DNA of 64,000 bases, taken from NCBI RefSeq assembly GCF_034190915.1, contig NW_026947544.1, positions 3,198,001-3,262,000 on the forward strand, in the 5' to 3' direction. The stretch is from Cavia porcellus. Taxonomy: Eukaryota; Chordata; Mammalia; Rodentia; Caviidae. The number at the start of each line of letters is the position of its first letter. Position 1 is the first letter of the stretch. The notes below the pieces were generated by a model. The model was not told the origin of the DNA. It did no database searches and saw nothing but the letters and a program-made list of their open reading frames with translations. The position numbers and the translations under genes were made by a program. Shown here piece after piece: positions 22,303 to 35,365 of the stretch.

Positions 22303-23339
22303 CTCCAGCCAGTGGTCTGAGCTGTGGTGGGACAGAACCGAGCCCATCTCCCATACCCCTGCAGCCCTGGCCACCCACCTTAGTATCTAGGAACTCAAGC
22401 CTATGCCCCAACAATTCTACTTTTGTCATCAGGGACCACCCCCCTGACCTCCTGGACCTAGTATTGCTGCTGCTCTTTGGCTCATGCACCTCCCCACAGA
22501 ATCTTGGACTCCAGTGGATTAACCATGCAGTATCAAGGAGAGACTCAGTAGCCCCTCACCCAAATAGAAATCTCAGCAGGCTTCCATCTGTGAGGTGAGT
22601 TTCCCCTATATTAGAGTTTGCCACCTTCAGTGGGTAAACAGGAGCAATAGAGGAGACCTCTCAACAGTAGGCCATTAGCAAGGTTGGCAAGTGTGTGGGT
22701 GAGTCTTTCCTCCACAAAGAGAATATCAGGCAGGTTGAGGAGGGTGCCAATAAGGTTTCTTCCAACCTGGAGAAAATTAAGGGGGGCTGTGGGATGCCCA
22801 CAGGCACAGTAGGGTCCCAGCCAAGACAAAAACTTTAAACAGGGAGATCTGGTGAGTGAACAATCTGAAGACATAGTAACAGCAGGAACTAGAAATTGGT
22901 TTCCATCAGTACTCTTAGGCTTGTAAGCCTAGGAAGAACATAGGACTCACCCAAAATGCCCTGCAAGAGGACTTCAGGGAATTCAGGGTAGGACTGGCCT
23001 ACCTCTTCATTGTGGGACCCAGCAAGTGGACAAACATCAACCTTAAAGTAGAACCCCAACATACACACTAACAACAGTTGACATAAGTGAGATTGAAGGA
23101 CCAAATATTAACCTGAAAGGAGAAAATGGCACAACATAAAGCAAAATGCAATATCAAACATCTAGTCCATGAAGAACAAGTACAGGACATATTGAAATAG
23201 AGGACTTCACAGGTTACATGCCACAAATCTCTGAATAGACAGAAAGTAAAATTTAAGAAAAAAACACCTCCTTGAGGCTATAGAGTAAATCAAATTAGAA
23301 GCAATCTCTCCTGTAACGACAAAAATAACAACTTAGTAA

Positions 23340-24147
23340 AGGAGTTGCTCAGTGCAGTTAGAGAAGAAATAGATTTTAAAAATACAGGAGCATGAGACGC
23401 TGCTTGAAATCCTGAATGAGCAATATAGAAAACCAGCAGAACTCGTGAAACAAACTCAAGAGACATCCAAGAAACAGAAAATTCTATTGAAAGCTGGCAA
23501 AGTGGTTTAAATAAAGCTGAGGATAGAATTTCAAACCTTGAGGACAGGATCACAATCAGCAATCATGAAAAGATAGAACTTTTTAAAAAAACAAAGCAGC
23601 ATGAAGGGACAATCCAGTGGCTTCTAGATGATGCCAAGAGAATCAATATAAGATGAATAGGCATCAGTGAAGATGCAGGAGTCAATGCAAATGACATAAC
23701 TAAAGTAGGCCCAGAAATAATAGCAGAAAATTTCCCAAACAAGGGGGAAAATCTGATATGCAGATAAGTGAGGCATGTAGAACACCAAAAAATCACAACC
23801 AACATAAATCTACACCCAGACACATAATAATTAAGATCCAAGACACACAGCATAAAAACACAATACTGAAAGGTATCAGAGAAAAGACGCAATGCACCTA
23901 TCAAGGAAAGTCCCTTAGAATCACGGCAGACCTTTCAGCACAAACCGTCATGTCAAGACAAGATTGCAGTGAGGTATTCCAAGGCCTGAAAGGAATCAAC
24001 TTTCCACCCAGACTGATATATCCAGCAAAACCATCTTTCAAATTTAATAGAGAAACAAGATACTTCCATGATAAAGAACAACTGAAGAAATTCATGTTCA
24101 CCACATTGACCCTAGTCCAAGAACAAGTACAGGAGACATTGAAATAG
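23340..24147 (+). pseudogene. L1-B ORF1 remnant
   Basis: Bases 23340-23750 encode a broken coiled-coil half. The open piece 23758-24147 (129 codons) is the RRM and C-terminal half: PRHIIIKIQDTQHKN, YQGKSLRITADLSAQT and FPPRLIYPAKPSFKFN. It is homologous to L1-A ORF1. Confidence 0.88.
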
Positions 24148-24191
24148 AGGACTAGAAAGAGTATTGGAGGTCACACCAGGAAGAGATAAAA

Positions 24192-27100
24192 ATGACCACA
24201 ATCTCCGGAACAACAATAGAAAGAAATTACCAGTTAGGACAAGGTATTAAACACAGGGGAAATGCAGAAAGCCAACAACTGGAACATAACATGGCAAAGT
24301 CAAGCCAGTACATATCAGTGATATCCATAAATGTAAATGGCCTTGATTCACCTATCAGAATAAATAGTTTGAAAGAATGGATCAAAAAAACATGATCCTA
24401 AAATATGCTGTATATTAGAAAGATATCTGACCCAAAAGAAACTCATAGATTAAAATTCAAAAGGTGGAAAACCATATTCCATGCAACAGGAATACTGAAA
24501 AAAGCAGGCATAGCTATTCTACTTGCAGACAATGTGAACTTCAAACCTAAAATGACTAAGAGAGACAAAGAAGGTAACTACATATTCATTAGTGAAAAAA
24601 TTCAAGGCCAAGAACTAACATTTATAAATATATATACACCAAATAAAGGGGCACCCAACTGTATAAGGCTAGTACTAATGAACACGAGAAACCAACAACA
24701 CAAGAAGACAGTTATAACAGGGGACCTTAACAGTCCATTGTCACAAAGAGATAGGTCAACTAGACAAAAGGCCCACAAAGAAATTATAGAACTGAATTAC
24801 TCCTGTGAGAAATTGGACTTATTAGATGTTTACAGAGTGTTCCACCCAACCACATCAGAATATACATTCTTCTCAGCTGCACTTGGGACATTCTCCAAAA
24901 TGGACCATATAACATCACATAAAACATTCCTAAATTAAGTCAAAAATATTGAAATTATCCCACCTGTAATATCTGACCATCATGCACTGAAATTGGAAGT
25001 TAATGGAAAAGAAATTGCAAAACCTTCATGCACACAAGGAAATTAAATACCAACCATCTGAACAACTAGTGGGCCATGGATGAAATTAAACAATAAATAA
25101 AGCCATACCTACAAATCAATGAAAATGTGGAAACAACAAACTGTAACCTGTGGGATGCAATGAAAGTGCATCCCTCTTAAGAGGGAAACGTACAGCAATA
25201 AATTGTCATATCAGGAAAAGAGAATGAGCACAAAGAACCTAATATTTCATCTCAAACTTCTAGAACAAGAAGAGCAAATGAAATGCAAAACTCTTAGAAG
25301 AGAGGAAATGGTAAAGAGCAGGGCAGAAATCAATGCAACTGAAACATTAAACATTTAAAAGAATGCATGAATCAAAAAGCTAGTTTTTTGTGAGAATAAA
25401 CAAAATGGACAAAACTCTAGCTAAACTTATGAAGAAAAAGAGAGAAAAAACTCAAATTCATGTAATAAAGACTGAAAAGAGGGATATTCCTACCGATTCC
25501 ATGGAAATTCAAAAGATCATGAATACCTACTTTGAAAATCTCTACTCACATAGAGTGGAAAACACAGAGGAAACTGACAGATTTCTAGAAACATATGAAC
25601 TACCAAAGCTCAAGCAAGAAGATATAGCAATTTTGAATAAACCAATATCAGCTATTGAAATTGAAAATGTAATTAAAAGTTTACCAACAAAGAAAAGCCT
25701 AGGTCCTGCTGGATTCATGGCTGAATTCTACAAGAAATTCAGAGAAGGTCTGATGCCAATACTCCTTACCTTCTTCAATGAAATTGAGAAGGAAGCAATC
25801 CTTCCTAAATTATTCTTGGAAGCAAGTATTACTCTGATACCAAAACCAAAGAAAGGTCCAAACATAAAGGAGAACTAAAGGGCAATCTCACTAATCAATG
25901 TTGTTGCAGAGATCCTCAATAAAATACAGGCAAATAGAATGCAGCATCATCAAGATGACCAAGTGAGATTTATTCCAGGAATGCAGGAATGTTTCAACAT
26001 GTGCAGATCAATAAGTGTAATACATGACTTCAACAGAACCAAAATCAAAACCACATGGTCACCTAAATAGATGGAGAAAAAGGTTTTGATAAAGTCCAAC
26101 ATATGTTCATGAGAAAAACCCTTCAGAACCTCAGAATGCACGGTGTCTACCTCAGTCTCATAAAGACCACCTATGATAAACCAACAGCCAACATTGCACT
26201 AAATGGACAAAAACTGAAAGTTTTCACTCTAAAATTAGGACCAAGACATGAATGTCCACTATCAGCACTCCTCTTCAGTCTAGCTCTAGGAATACTAGCC
26301 AGCACAATCAGGTAAGAGAGAGACATAAAAGGAATAAAGATAGGAAAGGAAGAATATGAATTACCACTATTTGCAGGTGACATGATACTCTACATAGAAT
26401 ACCCAAAAGACTCCATGAAAGATTACTAGAGGTAATTAACCAATTCAGCAGTGTAGCTGGATACAAAGTCAATGCTCAAAATCAATGTCATTCAGGTACA
26501 CACACAAAAAACACAATGAGAGAGATACTATAGAAACATCAGCTTTCACCATAGCATCTAGAAACATAAAATACTTAGGAGTAAACCAAGCCTGTAAAAG
26601 ACCATATGCTGAAAATTATGCTACACTGAAAAACAGGTTGAAGAAGATGTTAGAAAATGGAATGATGATTTCTTGCTCTTGGCTAGGAAGAATCAGCATT
26701 GTGAAAATGGCCATACTCCCAAAACTGTTACACAGATTTAATGCAACCCCAATCAAAATACCATTAAGAAAACTACACAGATCTAGAGAAAACACTTGTA
26801 AAATTCATTTGGAATCAGAAGAAACCTAAAATACCAAAGGAAATTCTGGGCAACAAAGGCAAGGCAGAGGCATGTCAATTCCTGACTTGAAACTATACCG
26901 AAATATCATGGTGATAAAATCAGCATGGTACTGGCAAAGAAATAGATCGGAGGATCAATGAAAGAGATTATAAGATGCAAACACTACTACAAAGACACTC
27001 ATCCATGCTACATTTGACAGAGGGGCTAAACCAGATTCACTGCCAGATGGATAGCCTGTTTAACAAATGGTTTAGGAAAAACTGGTTTTCTACATGCTGA

Positions 27101-28050
27101 AGACTGAAAATAGACCCATGCTTATCACGGTACAATAAACTAAAGTCAAAATGTATCAAGGATCTAAATACTAAAGCAGAAACACTAAGTCTACTGGAAA
27201 ACAAGGTAGTTAAAAATCTTGAAGACATAGGGTTAGGGAGAGAATTCACGAATAAAATGCACCACACAGGACATACGTCAAAGAATCAACAACTGGGATC
27301 TCATATTACTAAAAAGATTTTGCTCTTCAGAAAAAGTTAGTAACAGAGTGAAAAGAAAACTCAATGAATGGGAAAGAACTTTGGCCAGCAATGCCACAGA
27401 TCAAGCACCTATATGCAGAATGTACAGAGAACTGAAAAACATCAAGCCCCCAAAATTCAAAGACCTCTCCAAAAATGGGCATTAGAGATATACACACACT
27501 TCTCGATAAAGATACACAAGTGGAAAATAAATATCTGAAGAAATCTTCGCCATCACTGGACATTTGAGAAATGCAAATTAAAACAGCATTGAGATTTCAT
27601 CTCATGCCAGAGAGAATGGCTGCCATCATGAGATCAACTGATAACAAAAGTTGATAAGACCACGGAAAAAAGGAACACTGCTCCCATTGTTGGTGGAAGT
27701 GTAGACTAGTGCAACACCATGGAAATCACCATGGACATTTCTCAGTAGTCCAGGAGTGGAAGTTCCATTCAATCCATCTATTCCTCTCCTGGATATTTTC
27801 CCAGAAAAACTGAAAAGGTCCTGTCACAGTGATAAATGTGTGCCCATGTTCATAGCAGCACAGTTTGTAATTGAATCTCAGAGACAACCAACACACCCAT
27901 CAACCACCGAAGGGATGAGAAAGATGTGATATTTTTATACAGTGTAATACTACTCAGCTATAAAAAAGATGATCGTGAGGCCTGTATAGGTAAATGGAGG
28001 AAACTTGAGACTATTCTCATAAGTGAAATAAATGAGTCATATTTACAAAT
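24192..28050 (+). pseudogene. L1-B ORF2 remnant
   Basis: The endonuclease piece reads SVISINVNGLDSPIRI, then (24405-24938) ILLADNVNFKP, GDLNSPLSQRDRS and FSAALGTFSKMDHI. RT pieces at 25390-25878 (SLPTKKSLGPAGF) and 26103-26315 ([20 protein letters not shown]) are separated by stops and shifts. The FADD-type site is altered (tttgcaggtgacatgatact at about 26370, so A-D becomes A-G-D). No function is expected. Confidence 0.88.
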
Positions 28051-28406
28051 ATCACATGGTGTCTCCAGTATAAAAAGCAATAAGAACTGTTGAAGTAATA
28101 AACCCCAAAATGTGTAATTGCTATTATAAAAAAGAGAGGAAAAGGAAGTTATCTAAAGGATATAACTGCATGTGTAATTGTGTAAGATAGATAACAATAT
28201 TACTAAGTTGGTGTTGGATTGTAAAACAAACAACTGTTGCAGTCTCACTGTTTGAATGTCCGTTTTGCGAGCTTTAATTCTGTAACTTGAACAATTATAT
28301 CTAAGATAATAATATGTAATTTAACAACCTCTGATTTCTTACTGTTTATTTTTTTTTGAAAATCTGTTTTATTTCTACCCTTTTTTCTGTTTTGCTTTTA
28401 AAAAAA

Positions 28407-28416
28407 GAAAAATTCT
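28407..28416. repeat. TSD of L1-B, 3' copy
   Basis: 'gaaaaattct' directly after the A-rich tail of L1-B. Confidence 0.75.
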
Positions 28417-30400
28417 TTCATCTTACAACATGTTGTTGATTTAATGTGGTGGTAAAATTGAGTGCTTTTGGCTCAGTGTTATCTGAAAAGCTCTCTAGGC
28501 TATAAATGTTGTAAGAGCAATTACTGATATGCAGATAGGTGGGCTTTTTTGATGTTATGCAGTTATTAAGAAAAGTAATTTTTCTGGACCAGGCATTGGG
28601 TTCACCTCCCTAGGACTATTTTCTCTGTTCTACCATGAAGACAGAAAAACATTTCAATAGGCTTCTGGTGATTCCTAACGTTGAGGAATCCATCATGATT
28701 CCTTTCAGTGCTGTACATCCTCTTGAGTGACTATGTGCAATTTAAGGTTCAGTTTCTCGTCCCTAGTTGCTTCATTAATTTTCATGGCAATGACAATAGG
28801 AAGGGTAGCCACCGGTCATGAAAGTCAGACATTTCCAAAAAAGTAAAAGCTTTTCTTTAAATTCTAAAAGACCAAGATGACAAATCATTTCTCTTCCACT
28901 AGAGGATAATTTTCTGTGTCATGCTATGGAAACAACTCCCGGGTAGACACTATGTGTTTAGTAATCTGGACCTTCCTTTAGACATTTCATATAACCATTT
29001 GCTGATATAAAATAAAACCCAAGATATTGCTCTCTGATGACTCCTTTATAACACTCAAAACAGGGTCATCCATCTGCTGCGATATATGTCCTCTTTTTAA
29101 TTTTAAGCCTCTGAAATCCTCATCTAATAAGTACAAAATGCCAGGGGCAGCTATCTCTAAAATGCTGAGGCAAGCCAGTCCAGGGTCAGCCATTGGTGAG
29201 GAACAGTTTCAGGATCACACCACTGGAAGACAAATGAGCATTTTGAACTAAGATCCTCAGCAAAAGAAAAGATGAAGTCTTTGGGACAAAGAAAAGAATA
29301 CAACTAGTGTCTCCTGGGATGTGTACTACATGGGTGAATGTGACTGCCACTAAGGTTTGAATAGTTACCACTGATTACTGATGGTTTTGATGGCTTTACT
29401 GGATGATTTTCACTTGATGGCTTGATTATCAATAAATCGATGCTTCACGTAGGTTTTTCATGGCAATAGAAAACAAAGAGCCAAAAATGCACCAAAATTG
29501 ATCTTAGTGTTTGCTTAGATCTTCAGTTGATGTAGAGCTGTTTTCTTTGAAAGCATAGATTTGGATTCTTCAGTTGAACGACTGCTGTTGTGCCCTTGAT
29601 AATCCTGATCAACATGCCTTCATACTAATGTCTTCATGCTAAACTATCAACCCCCAACTATAAAATCGGAACCAAAGCTTTCAATGTTGGTTAGGTCATT
29701 TGGAACTAAGAAGTGTTTTCTTAGAGTGTTGAATGGTAAAAATGACCTTGCATAGTATATAAATATTCCTTAGAGTTATTCCAAAATGAGATGTTCCAAA
29801 ATTACCTTGAAAACAGGTTGGAAATACAAACCTTTTAATGACCAATTCAGAATGCAGGTCAAGAATGTAGACCAGCTAACTTTTCCAAGGCTAACAATAT
29901 CTGAGAATCTGGATGGTGATTTACTATAATAACAGATCAGAATCAGAAATGATTCCACAGCATCATAAACACAATTATCTGTTTATCTGTTATCTGTTAT
30001 CATTCGCAACTTCTGGGTTCTCCTGCCAAGGAATAGGCACCCTGAAGGTGGAAGTGAAGCTGGACATCTCAGACACTCGATCAAATAGCTTAATTTTACC
30101 CTACCTTTCCATGACTAGGCATATGTGATCTTGGATTTCAGAATAAAATAGGTCAGAAATTTTATGTAACTAAGATCAAAGTAAAATAAAATCCATCCCA
30201 AAATGACAGCTTTGAATATTCTTTATATAAAATTTTTCTTTAAATAAAATTATAAAAAGAACAACTCTTTTGTCTTCTTATATGTCATTCACTTAGTTTG
30301 GTGGTAAACTTGAGTGCTTTTGTCTCAATATTATCTGAGAAGCTCCCTAGGCTATAAATGATGAAACAGCAATTAGTGAAACAGTGCTCAGTGAACAGTG
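28417..30400. other. Unassigned region with an internal direct duplication
   Basis: Bases about 28440-28545 and 30285-30400 share 'ggtggtaaa.ttgagtgctttt', 'ttatctga.aagctc.ctaggctataaatg' and following bases in the same orientation, about 1.84 kb apart. They could be diverged LTRs of an old element or a local duplication. No coding frame was recognised in between. Confidence 0.45.
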
Positions 30401-30838
30401 AAAATTTCCCTCTCATCTTTGTAACATAATAGCAAAAAATCACGTATACCACAGCTTACCATACAATACATTCCAACTTTTCAGAAAAAGTGATGGTGAA
30501 GGAAACAATTGAAATGGAAAAGATTCCTAGTCAGCTCAAAATGAAAATGTCTGTTTCAGTAGGCTGCTGGAGAAAAATGAAGCATGTTTTAAAATTTATA
30601 TATAATCAAATCTATTCACTTTTGCAAAACATTTATAATGATACATGATGTTTTCCAGTTTACACACACACACATTTGACTTGATTCTCTAAACCCAAAG
30701 TGGAAACTAATGCAGCTGCTGTTGTATTTCCTGTCATACCACAGTCCTTCATACCAACATCTAAAATCAGAAGCAATCCCCACCTTTCCCTTTACTCAGA
30801 GCAGAAAAAATATGTTTATTTGAAATTTTATCCACAGG
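30401..30838 (+). mobile_element. ERV-B 5' part (gag region, decayed)
   Basis: This resembles ERV-A at 6.7-7.05 kb ('gacaattgaaaggcaaagga' there, 'aacaattgaaatggaaaag' here; both have 'gggctgctggagaaaaa' or 'aggctgctggagaaaaa'). It stops at the L1-C insertion and continues at 40363. No gag motif is readable. Confidence 0.55.
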
Positions 30839-30850
30839 CATTGTGTTTCT
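30839..30850. repeat. TSD of L1-C, 3' side
   Basis: 'cattgtgtttct' corresponds to 'cattgtattttct' at 40363-40375 (imperfect). Confidence 0.65.
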
Positions 30851-32634
30851 GTTTATTTCCAAGTTATTTACTGAAAGAAACAAAGAAAAGAAACTTAAAG
30901 AAAAGTCAAAATAGAAAGGAGAATAATACAGAATTCAAAATTTAACATCATAAAATCACTGGTTGACACATTACATATTATCATCTTAATAATACTTGTT
31001 AAAGGTATAAAATCAAAGCATAAATGTGGCTAGACACTCAAACATTGAGGATGCAACACCTTCTGTTCAATGATCTAACAGAAATTTAGTAATGTGGTCA
31101 TCTATCTTACACACTATGTATATTGTTACATGCTTTAGAGCATGTTCCTCCCTTTCACTTTTACAATGTCTATTGTATGTTTTGGATACCATTATCTTGT
31201 CAATTCTTATTATTTTTTACATTAGAGAGACAATGAGTCTTGTTCATTCTGCTAATGAGGATATTCTCAAGTTGCCTCCATTTACCTATAATGGCCTCAA
31301 GATAATCATGTTTTGTTGCTAAATAGTACTCCATTGTATGAAAATACCACTTTTTATCATCCACTCTACAGTTGATGGGCATTTTGGTTGTGTCCAAGAT
31401 TCAGCTATCACAAACTGTGCTGCTGTGAACATGGGTGTATATATATATCAGTGTGACATGACTTTTTCACTTTTTCTGGGAAAATACCCACGAGGGGAAT
31501 AGCTGCATTAAAGGTAACTTCACTTCCTAGTCTTCTGAGAAATCTCTCTAGTGATTTCCACAGTGGTTGCTTCAGTTTGCACTCCCACCAACAGTGGACC
31601 AGTGTTCCTTTTCCTCACAGCATTGCCAACATTTGTTATCAGTTGATTTCTTAGTGGCAGCCATTCTCTCTGGTGTGAGATGAAATCTCAGTGGCATTTC
31701 AATTTGCATTTCTCAAATGACCAGTGATGATAAATGTTTCTTCAAATATTTATTTGTCATTTGCGTATCTTCATCTGAGAACTGTGTGTTCATCTCTGAT
31801 GCCCATTTTTGGAGAAGGTCTTTGAATTTGGGGGTATTGGTGTTTTACAGTCCTTTAAATGTTCTGGATATAAGTGCTTTGTCTGAGGGATTGTGGGCTG
31901 ACATTCTTTCCTGTTCTGTTGGTTTTATTTTCATTCTGTTGTTAACTTTTTTTGAAGTGCAAAAACCATTTAGTAATATGAGACCCTTGTTGTTGATTCT
32001 TTGATGTATGTCCTGTGCAATGCACTTTATTTATGAATTCTCTCCCTAACCCTATGTCTCCAAGATTTTTACCTACCTTCTTCTCCAGTACATTTAGTGT
32101 TTCTGTTTTATATTTAGATCCTTGATACTTTTTGACTTTAGTTTGTTATACGGTGATAGGCATGGGTCTATTTTCAGTCTTCAGCATGTGAAAAGCCAAT
32201 TTTTCCAACACCATTTATTAAACAGGCTACTTATCTAGCACTGAATCTGTTTAGCCCATGTATCAAATGTAAGATAGCTGAGTGTCTTTATAGTAGTGTT
32301 TGCATCTCCTAATCTGTCCCATTGATCTTGCGGTCTACTTCTTTGCCTTTACTCAGCTGAATTTATTACTACGGCTTTGTAGTATAGTTTCAAGTCAGGA
32401 ATTGAGATGCCTTCCACTTTGCCTTTGTTGCCCAGAATTACCATTTCTATTGGAGGTTTATTCTGTTTCCAGTTGAATTTTAGGACTATTTTCTTTAAAC
32501 CTATAAGGTACATTAATGCTAATTGATTGCATTGTATGGTTTAAGAGTTTGTGGAGTATGGTGATTTTCACAATGATGTTTCTTCCTAGCCAAGAGCAAG
32601 GAACATTCTTTCATTTTCTAGTATCCTCTTCAAT

Positions 32635-32829
32635 CTTCTTCTTCTTCTTCTTCTTCTTCTTCTTCTTCTTCTTCTTCTTCTTCTTCTTCTTCTTCTTCTT
32701 CTTCTTCTTCTTCTTCTTCTTCTTCTTCTTCTTCTTCTTCTTCTTCTTCTTCTTCTTCTTCTTCTTCTTCTTCTTCTTCTTCTTCTTCTTCTTCTTCTTC
32801 TTCTTCTTCTTCTTCTTCTTCTTCTTCTT
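32635..32829. repeat. (CTT)65 perfect triplet repeat inside L1-C
   Basis: 195 bases of uninterrupted CTT (GAA/AAG on the L1 sense strand). The equivalent place in L1-A (about 12910) has only 'atcttcaatttctt', so the tract expanded within this copy. The open frame over it is a poly-Phe artefact. Confidence 0.97.
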
Positions 32830-34290
32830 TTTTACAGTAGTATAACTTTCAGCATATTGGTCTTTTATGTGCTTGGTTAGGTTGATTCCTAAGTATTTTA
32901 TTTTTTTACATGCTATTTTGAAAGGCTATATTTCCATAATTTCTCATTCAGTGAGGTTTTGTTGGTGCACAGGAATGCTAATGATTTTTGAACGTTGCTT
33001 TTGCATCCAGCTACACTTATGAATTTTTTTTTTGTTATTTGTAGTGGTCTTTTAGTGGAGTCTTTGGGGTCTTCTATGTAGAGTATCATGTCATCTGTTA
33101 ATTATAATAGTTTTTCTTTCTTTACTAACTTTATTCCTTTTATTTCTCCCTCTTGTCTGATTGTTCTAATATTTCCAGAACTACATTGAATAGGAGTGGT
33201 GATAGTGAACCTCTTTGTCTTGTTCTTGATTTTAAGGTGAAGTATTTCAGGCAATATTTATTTAGTATAATGTAGGATGTTGGTTTGTCAGAGATAGCCT
33301 TTATCAGATTGAGGTACAAACCATGTATTCCAAATTTCTGTAGGGCTTTTATCATGAATAGGTATTGGGCCTTATCAATAGCTCTTGCTGTGTCTGCTGA
33401 GATCGTGTGTTTTTTATTCTTGGCTCTGTTGATGTGGTGTATTGTATTTATTCATCTGCATATGTTGTACCATCACTGCATTAGTGGCATGAATCCCACT
33501 TGATTGTGTGGTATACTCTTCTTGAAGACTTGCTGCATTCTATTTGCCAGTATCTTATTGAGAATCTTTGCATCAATGTTCACTAGTGAGATTGGTCTAC
33601 AGTTCTCCTTTTTGGTATGGTCTTTTTCCACTTTTGTTATCAGAGTGATATTTGCCTCCAAAAATGAGTTTGGGAGGACAGCTTCTTTTTCAGTTTCACA
33701 GAAGCATTAAGGAATGCTGCCATTAAATCTTCTCTAAATTTCTTATAGAATACCATGAGTCTATTGGGACCTGGGCTTTTCTTTATTGGCAAGTTTTTAA
33801 TCACATTTTTTTATTTCAGTAGCTGAAACTGGGTGTTCAAAATTATTATATCTTCTTGATTGAACTTTGGTAGTTCATATATTTCTAGAAATCTGTCCAT
33901 TTCTTTGCTGTGTTTTCCACCCTGTGGGAGTAGAGATTTTCAGAGTAGTTGCTCATGATCTTTGCAATTTCCATGGGATCTGTAACAATTTTCAGTCCTT
34001 ATTGCTTGGATTTGAGACTTTGTTTCTTCTTCTTGAGAAGATTGCCAAGGGGCTTATCAATTTTATTTTCTCAAAAAATCACCTCTGTGATACATTAACT
34101 CTTTGTATATTTAGTATTTGTATTTTTGTATTTTTAGTTCCAATGGCATTAATTTCTGCTTTAATCTTTACAGTGTGCTCTCTCCTATGAGCTTTGAGTT
34201 TGACTTTCCCTTCCTTTTCCAGAAGCATGAGATATAGAATTAGGCTATTTATTTGTGTTCATTCCATTTTATTGATGTGACTACTTATTG

Positions 34291-34291
<1 letters not shown>

Positions 34292-34332
<41 letters not shown>
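34292..34332. repeat. (TA)n microsatellite, ~20 units
   Basis: An uninterrupted 41-base alternating TA tract inside L1-C ORF2. Confidence 0.95.
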
Positions 34333-34336
<4 letters not shown>

Positions 34337-34540
34337 CTTAGGACTGCTTTCATTGCATCCCATAAGTTATGCTCTGTTGTATTTGCATTTTCATTGTATT
34401 GTAGGTATTGTTTTATTTCTTCTTTAATTTCATCTGTAATGTTATTTAATTTCCATGTATTTAGACAGGTTTTGCCATTTTGTTTTGCAATTGATTTCCA
34501 ATTTTAGTGCACTATGATCAGATATTATGCATGAGATTAT

Positions 34541-35315
34541 TGTTAACCTAAATATTGAGTTCAGTTATCCAGGTATTTTAATCCTCTTTCTAGTTTCCCT
34601 CACAATACAAAAAGTTATATTTGTAACCCTATTTGGATGTTATTGGAATCCTAGCCATTAAATTCCAATCTACAACCACCACTACAGCCCATGGTCTGAG
34701 TAAAAACACCAAGACATATTCCAAGTTAAGGGCAGTCAAAGGGTCCTAAGTCCAATCCCTCTGAGAACATGTAGACAAAGACCCTGATCCTAGGCCTCTC
34801 TGAGTATACATTATCTTGTGAAGAAAGGGTGGTGGCTCACAGATGAGTGATAGTGAGGATGTCAGGGATTACTGAGTAACTTGAAATGACTGGCCAGCTG
34901 AAAGAATGGCATCTCTGTAATAGGCAGAGATAAAGATATGGAGAAGGATCAATTTACATAACCCAATTAAAATAGCAGTGGAATTGTTTTGGGGGCTATT
35001 GCTTCAGTTTCTTGTGCCCTGGGGAGTCATAGCCTCTTATCTTGAGGCTGTCTCCAGTTGACATTCCTGGAGCTATTCACTCTAACATCTCACATGCTCA
35101 ACCCTGTACTGTGGAGAACAGGATGCAAGGAAACAGGACTGTCTGATGGCTATGGACTTTGCACATTAGCACCTCAGCTAGCCTTACTTGCAATGCTCAG
35201 AGCCAGTTGAAGAGAGAAGGAAATACCCTAGACAGCCTTTTACATATCAGTATAAGGAAATGAGTCTCCAAGTAATCAAAGTCACAGCAATTGTTTTGGA
35301 TTCAAAGGGAGTCAC
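34541..35315 (-). repeat. ERV-D 3' LTR
   Basis: This lies downstream of env and a purine-rich tract (purine run about 35315-35345 on the minus strand). Sequence at 34990-35200 is shared, in the same orientation, with 59470-59660 ('agtcatagcctcttatct', 'ggaaacaggactgt'), as expected for an LTR family. The boundary next to the purine tract is approximate. Confidence 0.6.
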
Positions 35316-35365
35316 TGGAGTTTCTCCCACATCTCTCCCTTTCTTGTTTTGTAGCTCCAGCAGGG

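Larger units (their letters stand above)
22025..28406 (+). mobile_element. L1-B, full-length but decayed L1 (plus strand)
   Basis: A 6.4-kb L1 between 10-base TSDs: tandem-monomer 5' UTR from 22031, 5' UTR/leader to about 23.3 kb, ORF1 at about 23340-24147, ORF2 at about 24192-28050, and a 3' UTR ending in an A-rich tail. The ORFs are broken at many places, so this copy is older than L1-A. Confidence 0.9.
31200..34540 (-). pseudogene. L1-C ORF2, RT and C-terminal part
   Basis: Minus-strand pieces: 33661-33473 ([27 protein letters not shown]), 33355-33140 (RT palm, [15 protein letters not shown]) and 31397-31200 (C-terminal end, WYFHTMEYYLATK). Many stops are present. A 195-base (CTT) expansion lies inside. 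Confidence 0.88.

Noticed and set aside
22197..22598. 133-codon frame in GC-rich DNA
   Set aside because: It lies in the L1-B 5' UTR monomers and their continuation; no protein features.
32516..32845. 109-codon frame with a long poly-Phe run
   Set aside because: It is the (CTT)65 repeat read in one frame.
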